Positions 55,196 through 64,000 of a DNA stretch of 64,000 bases are shown one piece after another (position 1 is the first letter of the stretch; the number at the start of each line of letters is the position of its first letter). The translations under genes and the position numbers were made by a program. Origin of the DNA: Tubiluchus corallicola. Lineage: Eukaryota > Priapulida > Priapulimorpha > Priapulimorphida > Tubiluchidae. The notes beneath the pieces are model-generated. The model worked only from the letters and a program-made list of their open reading frames with translations. It made no database searches and was not told the origin of the DNA. The stretch lies in the NCBI GenBank assembly GCA_030141605.1, contig JAQGDQ010002370.1, positions 771,167 through 835,166 of the forward strand, given 5' to 3'.

Positions 55196-58100
55196 ATATT
55201 TATTATATGTATATGCTAATCACGCATACTATTATGTATATTAACTGTTAAGACACTGGCAGAGTAAAACCTAATATACCTGAAAACAAACATTAGACAT
55301 TACAATGGCTAAATTCTGTTATGCGCTTGTGACTTGCAGCACTTCTAAAGTCTAAATCAGTTTTTAATAGTAAACGAAGCTAAACAGCACTAACTGTCAA
55401 TGAACAAAAACAGAGTAAGCTGCTGATTTACTGTGCATTTTTCTAATGGCCCCTCACGTGCCAAAGAACTTCAAAATAAAACGAAAATAAATATGCTAAG
55501 AAATACTCGATTTTCTAAAAATACCTAATCAGGTAGTTAATGGACGTATAATTTGGAAGTATCAGTCAGTATAGTAAGATATGTTCAAGAATACGCCCAC
55601 TATACTGTCAAAATTTTCTAAATAACAAGCAAATAAGCTTAAAATTTTATTAGGCATTATACAAACTGTCACGGCCATGCGATGCATGACCGCTAACTAA
55701 CTGGCCGATATACAAGGCCATTCATCACTATAAGATTTTGAACAGTATAGAAGCCATTGGATACTATGCATTATATACAAGGTCATTCCATCTAGGCTAA
55801 TGTTTGCCCACCTCATTCAGGTACCGAATTTTTTGTTAAACGGATGTCTATCTAGGCCGTTTTTACCTGGTCACCATAGTTGGTACCTTTCTTCTGTTCG
55901 TCATATGTTTGAGACACGTTTTGTCTATGAGTTTTATTTTGGCATTAATGGCAAAATTCAGTTGATGTCCTGTGAGAGACAATAGTTAAATGCACAATGT
56001 TGTATCGACACCGTTTACGTAGCACCAGCACGACTCAGGAGTGAAGTAATTGCCTTGTCATATTTCACTTAGAGGAACTCTTGGACAACCCACCCTGGGA
56101 GGGATTCTGAAACTTTCAGAGCATTGGTGGAGTGTTCCCATAGTGGTGGAGTTCACAGTATCCTGGTTACGCTATTCGGCGGTAGAGGAGACGCAGAGAT
56201 ACAACTACGATTCCAGATTAAACTACTTGTGGCGTGTAAGGACTCATGGATCGGCTACATTGTGGAGCTCCTCCTTATTCCAGTAGGGGATCGTGGCTTT
56301 GGGACTGTAAACCGTCCTTGGTGCATCCTGGAAGAGCCGGCCATCGGGAACTACATATAAACATGAGTATACTCCTTGCTGCTTGTTAAATCTGGGCCCA
56401 GTAGGTAGTAGGTATTGTTTTCTCCTCTATGTACAATTGTTCTTTGCTTTGTTCTTGTTTAATAATATACTGCATGATTTGCACAGCATCCGTGTGTTTA
56501 ATAGTTCTATTTCAAACTTAGTGTAAACGTTTTACGATTAACAACTCGATGATTATGTTTAGTAAAATGATCGGGTCCTATAGGAGAATTGCCCCAACAT
56601 GAACCCAAACGCTTGGTGATGAAATTAGCAGAAATGATTACCCTGTTATGTTAGTAAATTACGAGCTCTGTCTGTTTAGTGTTTCCTGTTTAGTCGCTCA
56701 CACTCACGGAGAACATGTGAGCCGAGCTTTAGATTTGAGACACTGACGTTAAATTACCCTAGACTAGTTATAATATGTTAGTTTTATTCCCACAAACTGT
56801 CACACAAACATATGCATACGAATCCGATGATTTTATGACTTATAAAAGCATGTTCTTCGAAGATCATACTATTTACTAATTTTTTAGTAGTTTACAACAA
56901 ATACCTGTAGACAACCCGGGTGGGTTTTCAGTTGGAGTAATGGTTTCGTTGTCAGGCTTAACTTCACATACCATATGTGAATTACTCCCTACAAGTGTTC
57001 CATCCAGATATCGGTCGCCTAAAACATCCAAAACTTCCATCAATTATTGCAGTTCATTGGTTTTCGGTTACTCGCTGGCAAGCTAATCTTGTAGCCAGAT
57101 CTTATTCGCCGTGAAGCCGGTCTCGTTCTTGTTGCTCCCACAATAACAATAAGTTCTTAGCCAGTTTTATACTGTGGCGTCACAATGGAGTAAATTTTAT
57201 TCTAAATTTTGCGACAAAACGAATTCTATGGCAACGCCAAACGGCGTTCTAATAAACTTATTCATCAAAAGGATACTGTGACAATCTAAATGGCATTCTA
57301 AATGACATATCCAGATAGTTGAGCAGAAAAAAATCAATAAACGAGTAACCCATTGTTTCGTCTTCCGAAAATCTGAAAGACGCAATGGTGCACTTTGGTA
57401 ATCAGAGTGAAGTGCAACTGGCGAACCAACCAAATCTGCACAAATGACACCATGCACAAATTACTAAAGCACGCATCAAAGCCAACACTTCGCTAATATC
57501 AACCGGTTTTTCAAAAAACAGATAGCTCTGTTACTAAGTATACACAAACAAACTGTTACTACATTTACTGCAATTAAACCTCCTTTTATTACTAATTGGT
57601 TATAACTTTTTTACTAATATTTTCCCACTAAAGCTGCCTCGTGCTTCATTTAAGGAGGCTATACTAATTATTATAAAAGAACTGGCTCACAGGTACATAT
57701 AAGCCCTATGTGAGAGACTGTTACTTCATGATGCCCAAAGTAAAAAAAATCATGTTTCACTAGCTTTACTACGTTTTACCTGTGAGAAAATCATAACAAG
57801 ATATAACAAACTAATTTGGGCTTAAAAATAAAGCTATTAGTAATAATGAAACACTGAGTAACATCATCATGGCTCTGGTATTCTTGATAAATAAATGGTT
57901 TAACTGGGTAAACAACAACAACAACTTTCCTAGCCAAGAACAGACTGCCAAAAGACAAGGTAAGCTTGCCCTGTCAGTATAACATGACATAAAGACGCCA
58001 AGTCAGGACCACATGAATACAGTTTAAAAAGAGAGTATGGGGGGGGGTAGGGTAAAGAATGAGTGAACACTAAAGTAAATAACCTAAAATCTTTCACACC

Positions 58101-61100
58101 CTACATCTGGGCAGAATGCCGTTGGAAATTTACTAACGCTAGACAGATGATTTTGTAGAAAGGCTTAGAAAAACACATACATCGGAAGAATAATTAGAAA
58201 TAAGAATGCATTCTACAAATAAGATTCAAAATGCTACGTAGCCAAATCAGTAAGCTGCATGAAGGCTTATTAAAATTACTAATACTGTGCTGACTGGCAA
58301 ACTCTACGCTTATGGAGTGAAATAGGAAAACAAGCTACATTGTTTTCACAACTGTGAATTCGTTTTAAAGATTAAAATTGACAATACTTAGTGATACTAA
58401 AACTGTTTAAATCCATACGTGAATAATGATCACATAACATGTAGTCTTCGAGTTGTGCATTGGAATCTTGGAGATTAGCGGATTCGAGTATGCAGTAAGT
58501 TGCAACTAATCCTGGACGTCCTGTACACATATCGAACGAGCGACAGTCAAAGTTGGACTCCTAAACATAGAAATGGTTTTGCATTTAACGCGAGTAAATG
58601 TAGCTCTTTAGCCTAGGTCGATATTTCACTTAGTGATAGTATCTAAATATGGCTGCGCTTCATACACATAAAATTCACGTACATAAAGTGTAAATGATTT
58701 TGTTACAGTACTTTAGTAAAAATACATTGACCTGTAAGTGCGAGCAGTTTTGGTAATTCCAGCTTAGGAAAAATAGCGTATAGTAGCAACTATATTATTA
58801 TTCTCTGCTAAACGCATACAAACGTGTAAGATACTGCAGACAAGGTATCCAGAATCTGCTAAATACTGTCGAGAAACTGGCCATTCACTCATCAAGTGAG
58901 AAAATGCCGTATAACCATATAATCAGAGGCACGCATGGATAGCCCATGGTACTCTACTAGTAGGCCTGCCTATCTATCTGCTACCTATCCATCTATCTAT
59001 CTTTACGTCCATCTGTCAGTCGACCTGTCTGCTCTCATTACTATTCCATTACTGCAACTGTCACAATCCGTGGGAATAAGTTCCTTTGGGTTTTTGGATT
59101 TCCTCTAATCTTCTTGTAAGCTCATAAAAATTTTTGAGAAGTGACTAACATGTGATCTAATTTACTTTTCTTGCGTTACACATAATAAAAAATAAACACA
59201 CTTCAACGTCACACATAATAAAAAATAAACACACTCATCTTCATCGTCAACACAATTATAACCATTACTTGAGTTAGAAACGAAGTCATTTTTAAGCCTT
59301 TATTATTAGTGTTTTATCTGTAATATTATTACTATACGAATAAACGTCTATGTTAATGTTGTTTCTTAGAGCACAAACCTCTACACAAAACTTAGCACAC
59401 TCATCTGGATAGGATTCTTGGATATACAGTTCTTGGCTTGACCCGTCTTCTACATAAAGCGATTTGTTTTGGTATTTGGTAAAGTCGACCAAGTAGCCTC
59501 CTAAAAGATTTTGGAATAATAATAAAATTGTTAACGGGTAAAAATATAAATCACGAGTAATTATTAAAACAACCTTTAACGTTAAAGGACTTGTATAGGC
59601 GCCTCATAGTTATATACAGCCTAACAAATTTATTATTTTTTTATTTTAAATTTATTTCATTTAAATACATTTAAAAGCACACAGCGTTATGTAACAAATT
59701 AGCAAAAACTCAGCTATACTATAAAATTACAATAGAAACTAATAAAATATTTACCTATATATACATACATACACCCAGAACAGAAAACGTAGAACACAAG
59801 ACAGATCATTAAAAAATACAACACACAGATGCATAAAACCCAACAAAAGTCACCATTAAAATGGTAAAAGATGTTGACCTCATAGTGCAAAATGTAGTTT
59901 GTACAAATTCGTTCATATATATGTTTTGTGATGTGCAAAGTAGGATCCTGTTATATTTCGTGTAGTTTCATAGTTAGGAATATTAAAATTTACCAATTTT
60001 TCTCATACACTATATAATCCCACGAAGAGCCTACGAAATGCCCTATTGTGAGCCACCTTTAAAAAGTGTAGTTGTATTGGAAAAAGTTGCACATTAAGGC
60101 ACATGCGAAAAAATTGACGTATACTATTTGAACATCATTCGTATTTACACAATACTTAACCAATAACGTATTTGCCTTTACATAAAGACCTCTTGACTGC
60201 GCTTTTTCAAAAGAGTAAAACAAACATTTTATAAACTTACTACAACATTTTAATTTCTTACTAGTGTAAAAATCGCATGGTGCATTTTCTGTAAGATTTG
60301 TCGAAGATCCGTAATCCAAAAGATGTGTTTTAAACATGTAACATTTGGTAAGCACGATGTCCTTAGTCCCTTGTTCATCATACGAGCAGAATTCGAACGA
60401 CAAACAAGGCAACTCTTTCTGAAAATAATCAAACAAATATTAAAAGAAAGTCTGCCAAACTCAATGACTAGAATTTGGGAGTTCATCCGGTGGCCCCGAT
60501 TATTCCACTAGATGTCAGTTTACCAAAAATGCTGTTCAAAATGGAGTAAAATAGGTGGATTAAATGATAACTCCATAGGTGGATCCAATGCCACCCGCTG
60601 GAATTATCAGTCTTTACGGTTAATATTAGGAGCGTAAATAAGTTCGCTAGAAATCAGAGGACACACAAAATGTTAATAGAGAAATATTTTGTACTGCGTA
60701 CATAGCAAAAGACCATTTTAGAGTTTTACGTTGATGTGCTATTTCATCTTGCTTGCTATTTCGAGGACAATTCAAAGAAAAGATTTTTTATTTAATTTAA
60801 AACGGTGCAAGATTGCGTCATAAAGACATACAAGCATATACAAGGCTATTCTAACATACGGCATTCCATTTTCATCATCCCAAATTTCTGAAGGAGGGAT
60901 TTCTGAAAATTCTTGTAGTTACAAACAATCGGCGGGTAGGTGTTGACTTTTCTCGCTGTTTAAGTGTTTCAAATCATTTAACAGTTTGCATACTGATCTT
61001 GTAGGTCCTTTGTTTCTCAATCACTCATATCTATTCTCTACGTCTTTTGGCCCCTTCCCCACCCCTTCTCTGTTAACATATAAGCATTTTTGACAAATAA

Positions 61101-63743
61101 CTATTCACTAATAAAAAGAAATAACAACAATAGTGCAATGATGCGTGACCATTCATTTAACAAACGCAGCATTGAATCGAAAGATAAACAAGCTAAGGAA
61201 AATTGTATGAGAACATCAGTGGTCCAAAATGTAATAATAAAAATTAATATAAAAAGTGCCACCTATTAATAGAAGTAACTTACATCACTATAGCACGTTT
61301 GGGCGCATTTATCAGCCGTGTCTACGTCTTCAACCTTATCAGGTTCGACAGGAAGAACTTTTCCGGGATGGTGAATAAAAGCAGTTAAATAACTTCCTAA
61401 AAATTAGTGACAGAAACATAATTATGACTCTAAAGGTTTTCAAATGCAAACAAATTAGATTTAAAAATACTGGAGTTTATTGCATGTCGCACAGCAAAAT
61501 TCAAATCCCGCCACGAATAGCATGGGTTGGTTCGCTCCTTTTTGTAAAACCACCAAAGCCTTTTTCTATCAACAAAGCGAAACTTTTTTCTTTATTTGTA
61601 GTTCTTTACTAGCACTTTCTCATTTTTTGCCTACTGTCTCGATATTCAGCTAAATTGAACAGGTTTGCAGCTCAGACTCGCTTATGAACTTCTCAAAAGT
61701 TATGAGTTCTAGGTGTCCATTGCAAGAACTATGCATTTTTTGCATTAGCACCTGATTATGAACCATTTGGAAGGCCGAAGCTCTAATTCTCAACATACAC
61801 CTGAGAAATTAAGCACCCGATCATTCATTCACTCATTCTTTGTCCATCCATTAGAGACCAGAAATCATACCTGCCTTTTGCAACGCTCAAAAATAAGAAA
61901 ATCGATAGTACAGATAGCAAGTGGAATCAGAGAAATCCAGATAAGGAGCTCTGTTGAAAGGACAAAGAAAGCAAACTGTTACAAACTGAATAAGCAGTAA
62001 AGTTTAACATCAAAATTTTTATTCAGCAAAGTTCAGCAAACTGCATGCTAAAAAACTAGAATTCAACAGTAAAGTACTTTAATTTTGAACAGGTGTGGCA
62101 AAAAATTGAACTGAACCGTCAATGGTGCCATAGCCACAGGTTCTGGTGAGTGTAGGTGTCTCAATGAAATAAACAGCATAGGAAGTAAGTAGATCAAACT
62201 CTCACATACAGTTCTTTCAGCAGCCACCCATCCATTTCGGTCTTGGTTCAATCCTACTTAACCAAGCAAAAGTATAGTTCGCTACGATAGCTCATCAATC
62301 CACTCAAAAGGAGGATAAAACAGCAAGTTTCGGTTAAAGCTTTATTAGAAAATGTCACATACGAAAGTTAATTATTAATTTATTAACCATTTCCTCGCTA
62401 TTGAGATAAAAATTTAATCACTCACGTCCGAAGATGGTACAAGAATCCATGGGACCCATACCACTTGAAGGTATTTCATCTATGAAGTCACTCGTTAATC
62501 GACACTCTAGCAGTGACGGGCAGTAGCTAAATGACTCGCACTGTAATCAAAATAAAAGGCATGTATTTTGTCTTTGTCTAATAAGAAAAAATTAGTTCTG
62601 ATGCCTTAGAGCAACGAAATGTTAAGTCGACAATATTTTTAACGAGCTAAAAAAGAAATAATTCTAAAATAGGCAAACACTCATATCTTATCTAGTTTTT
62701 AAATAATATCATTTAAGTCAAAAAATATTGTCTATCCTTTTTACATTTATACTAAAAAAGGCATTGATCACGCAATAATATTGATTTTAGAAAGTTCAAA
62801 AATCGTATGATACATGCTATGAAAAATACGAATACGTATTTTCATCACTTGACACTGTTTTAACAATTCATCAGGAAAGCAGAAAATACTAACGTTTGCA
62901 AAAACAGTCAATATTCAACAAACGTGAATTTATAACGAATTCCTACGAGCCATCCGGCATTTCATTAGGAGAAATGGTGGAATAGAACAGATTACAAGCT
63001 TCACTGCAAGTAAACTGCTACATTGTTTAATGTAGTTAGTATGTGTGAAAATTAGTCTGTGCGAAAACATAGTCTCACACAGAGTAATTTTAAAGTGTAC
63101 TTTTTGCGTCTTTTTTCCTGGATTAAATTAGTCTGTTTTCGAAAATATTCTGTGTGGGGCTACAGAATAAGGCAAAAGGTTGATAAAGAAACTTCACGCT
63201 CCGAGTTTGAGTCCGCTGAAGAAGATTCTGATTGAAAAGTCCGCTCTAAGGTTCAGTCGTTTAAATTTAATTGAAAATAAGCATCGCATTGGAATAAAAA
63301 AAATGTAATTGGTCTGTGTCGAAAATTAGTCTAACGCAGACTAAATTTGATAGTGCACGTTGAAAAGTGAGTTTAAAAATTACTCACACAGACGAATTAC
63401 GCTAAACAGTGTAGCAAATAGAGGAATTTGACAAAATAACATTTACGTGGATAATTTGTTCCCGCTTTTGTGTATGAATCTACATAACCGAACATGACCC
63501 TTGTTCAGATGCTCATCCATGCAATTACAAACAGACCATGCTCAACTATTGGAGACTATAGTCATGTAAACAAAGACAATTTTAAAAGCGCTGTATCATA
63601 TATACAAGTTTGTGGAAAAGCTTAAATGAATACCTTTTCATCCAGAGCATTCACGCACTCGCTTTCACAACCTTCCAGTGTCACGCCCACTATTACCCTG
63701 GAACTGGTTAGCGTCATTTCCTCGTAACCCACCACGAACTGCT
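53848..63743 (-). CDS. PAN/Apple-domain single-pass membrane receptor, 3' part of a larger gene (8 exons)
   Basis: Exons in transcript order: 63634-63743, 62426-62540, 61284-61396, 60262-60418, 59379-59500, 58419-58560, 56905-57018, 53848-53972. All junctions are GT-AG and join in frame, giving 331 residues after a partial first codon. The order is three PAN/Apple domains, a stalk of about 38 residues, one transmembrane helix and a 17-residue cytoplasmic tail ending NTRLM. PAN domains bind proteins or carbohydrates and are usually extracellular. The start, signal peptide and possibly more domains lie beyond 64000. Not assignable to a named gene. Confidence 0.9.
54032..54104. repeat. ATGT tetranucleotide microsatellite
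   Basis: About seventeen perfect ATGT units. It lies in the PAN gene's last intron, about 60 bp upstream of the acceptor for the transmembrane exon. The Met/Tyr/Val/Cys open frame on the plus strand is an artefact. Confidence 0.97.
55152..55197. repeat. TA then TG dinucleotide microsatellite
   Basis: About ten TA units run directly into about eleven TG units, preceded by a CT-rich stretch. Intronic. Confidence 0.95.
55667..56512 (+). mobile_element. Possible solo LTR
   Basis: Starts TGTCACGG, a common LTR beginning, and is flanked by the 5-bp direct repeat CAAAC (55662-55666 and 56513-56517). Its second half is less AT-rich than the surroundings and contains a TATAAA at about 56356 and AATAATA near 56461, in promoter and poly(A)-like order. 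The 3' end does not close with the usual CA if CAAAC is the target duplication, so the boundaries are uncertain. Two overlapping 78-codon frames inside lack recognisable domains. Confidence 0.35.
56905..57018 (-). CDS. PAN gene: juxtamembrane stalk exon
   Basis: Acceptor ttttggatgttttag, donor ACAG|gtatttg, 114 nt, phase 1 at both ends. It reads [19 protein letters not shown], then [18 protein letters not shown]. It contains one cysteine and a Thr/Pro/Asn-rich stretch with NET as a likely N-glycosylation site, fitting an extended stalk before the membrane. Confidence 0.88.
57019..58418 (-). other. PAN gene intron before the stalk exon
   Basis: A 1.4-kb phase-1 intron with a GTATGG donor. AT-rich; no repeat or exon recognised apart from a run of eight or nine G near 58041. 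Confidence 0.7.
58419..58560 (-). CDS. PAN gene: second half of PAN domain 3
   Basis: Acceptor tctatgtttag, donor TCAC|gtatgga. Phase 0 in, phase 1 out. It reads [17 protein letters not shown], then [16 protein letters not shown] and MLCDHYS. The C-x-S-F-x-x-C, C-x-L and final C-x-x-Y/F pattern matches the other two domains. After splicing the CGC codon gives Arg at the domain border, as at the other two borders. Confidence 0.92.
59178..59243. repeat. 33-bp tandem duplication
   Basis: ACACATAATAAAAAATAAAC at 59178 recurs at 59211 with the same downstream ACACT. Lies in the intron between the two exons of PAN domain 3. Confidence 0.9.
59379..59500 (-). CDS. PAN gene: first half of PAN domain 3
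   Basis: Acceptor aaaatcttttag, donor GAG|gtttgtg. Phase 1 in, phase 0 out. It reads [19 protein letters not shown] then [11 protein letters not shown], with NKS as a possible glycosylation site. The donor is moderately good, and the next in-frame stop lies only in the intron. Confidence 0.9.
60262..60418 (-). CDS. PAN gene: second half of PAN domain 2
   Basis: Acceptor gattattttcag, donor ACTA|gtaagaa. Phase 0 in, phase 1 out. It reads [20 protein letters not shown], then [14 protein letters not shown] and ENAPCDFYT. This is the longest second half (157 nt), with an insertion between the second and third cysteines. NLT (within STNLTEN) is a possible N-glycosylation site. Confidence 0.92.
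61284..61396 (-). CDS. PAN gene: first half of PAN domain 2
   Basis: Acceptor aatttttag, donor GAT|gtaagtt. Phase 1 in, phase 0 out. It reads [18 protein letters not shown] then [14 protein letters not shown]. Again a C-x3-C helix immediately before the phase-0 intron. Confidence 0.9.
62426..62540 (-). CDS. PAN gene: second half of PAN domain 1
   Basis: Acceptor ttgattacag, donor GGAC|gtgagtg. Phase 0 in, phase 1 out. It reads [19 protein letters not shown], then [14 protein letters not shown]. The C-x-S-F-x-Y-C and later C-x-L pattern is that of the central strand and disulfides of PAN domains. Confidence 0.9.
63017..63415. mobile_element. Small MITE-like element in a PAN gene intron
   Basis: The left end GCTACATTGTTTAATGTA and the right end, read inward as GCTACACTGTTTAGCGTA, are inverted repeats. 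TCTGTGTGAG and TTAGTCTGTG words follow in both arms. The whole element is 399 bp and non-coding, with internal repeats of TTAGTCTG and CGAAAA. It sits in the phase-0 intron inside PAN domain 1. Target duplication and superfamily not determined. Confidence 0.65.
63634..63743 (-). CDS. PAN gene: first half of PAN domain 1 (of those visible)
   Basis: Acceptor ggttttcag, donor AAG|gtattc. It enters in phase 1 and leaves in phase 0. It reads [19 protein letters not shown] then [16 protein letters not shown], with the C-x3-C helix typical of a PAN/Apple domain. A phase-1 entry means further coding exons upstream, outside the window. Confidence 0.88.
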
Positions 63744-64000
63744 CTGAAAACCAACGTTTGTTTATTAGAAGTATTTACGAAATTGTCCTGCACAATGTAC
63801 TACAACCTACAAAATTTATAAAGAATGAACCAGTCAGTTCAGAGTTAAAGTTTTATAGTTCAGGTACAGCTGTAGAGTTTAAATTTATAAAATACTGCTC
63901 ATTTTCCGTGAAGGTTGTATGTTCGATACCACCTGATCTTCAAAACGTTCGGACCTGGTAAAGCAGGAGCTGACAGAGATGGTCTTACTTCCTTGCATGT

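Larger units (their letters stand above)
53973..56904 (-). other. PAN gene last intron
   Basis: A 2.9-kb phase-1 intron. It contains the ATGT microsatellite 60 bp from the acceptor, TA/TG repeats at 55.15 kb, two short copies of AACG(T/C)CTACGTGAAGATAAC near 54463 and 54497, and a possible solo LTR at 55667-56512. No extra exon was recognised. Confidence 0.7.

Overview
This window looks like nuclear DNA of a multicellular animal, most likely an invertebrate. It is AT-rich and gene-poor, full of microsatellites (CT/GA, GAT, ATGT, TA/TG) and transposon debris. The only convincing coding sequence is split into 58-284 nt exons bounded by GT-AG introns of about 0.8 to 31 kb. Nothing bacterial (operons, Shine-Dalgarno sites) is visible. 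I cannot name the phylum; the character would suit a mollusc, annelid or invertebrate deuterostome. No rRNA gene or intact tRNA gene was seen.

All convincing genes lie on the minus strand. Gene A (exons at 2778-3061, 3904-4035 and a candidate signal-peptide exon at 11566-11629) and gene B (17155-17408, 20562-20693 and a candidate signal exon at 52239-52296) are tandem paralogues. Each encodes a small secreted or membrane-anchored Ly6/uPAR (three-finger) protein. They share the same three-exon layout: every intron is phase 1, exon 2 is 132 nt in both, and the domain ends in CCEEDxCN. The right end (53848-63743) holds eight 3' exons of a larger receptor-like gene. It encodes three tandem PAN/Apple domains, a short stalk, one transmembrane helix and a 17-residue tail. 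Each PAN domain is one exon pair with a phase-0 intron inside and phase-1 introns at both edges. The 5' end lies beyond the window. Both gene types encode cysteine-rich cell-surface proteins; a shared role is not shown by the sequence.

The rest is introns and intergenic DNA. From 4.9 to 10.7 kb there is a cluster of PIF/Harbinger-derived DNA transposon remnants and a nearly identical 900-bp tandem duplication. A ~2.9-kb inverted repeat with ~1-kb arms occupies 25.85-28.74 kb. Several apparently non-autonomous elements share one design: their inverted ends are arrays of degenerate 12-16 bp words. These are TGGCACAGGTAAAAA (20.9, 40.6, 46.2 kb), GGTCAAAGGACCAC (37.5-39.2, 45.7 kb), TGTGTCCAAATGACC (12.0 kb) and GTTGCGCAACTAAAA (8.5-10.7 kb). 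Two copies of the first family have their cores in the same orientation, but a shared flanking block is inverted. That suggests flipping of the core between its own inverted ends, and is the most unusual observation here.

Roughly 31.6-37.5, 42-44.9 and 49-52 kb hold little that can be recognised.
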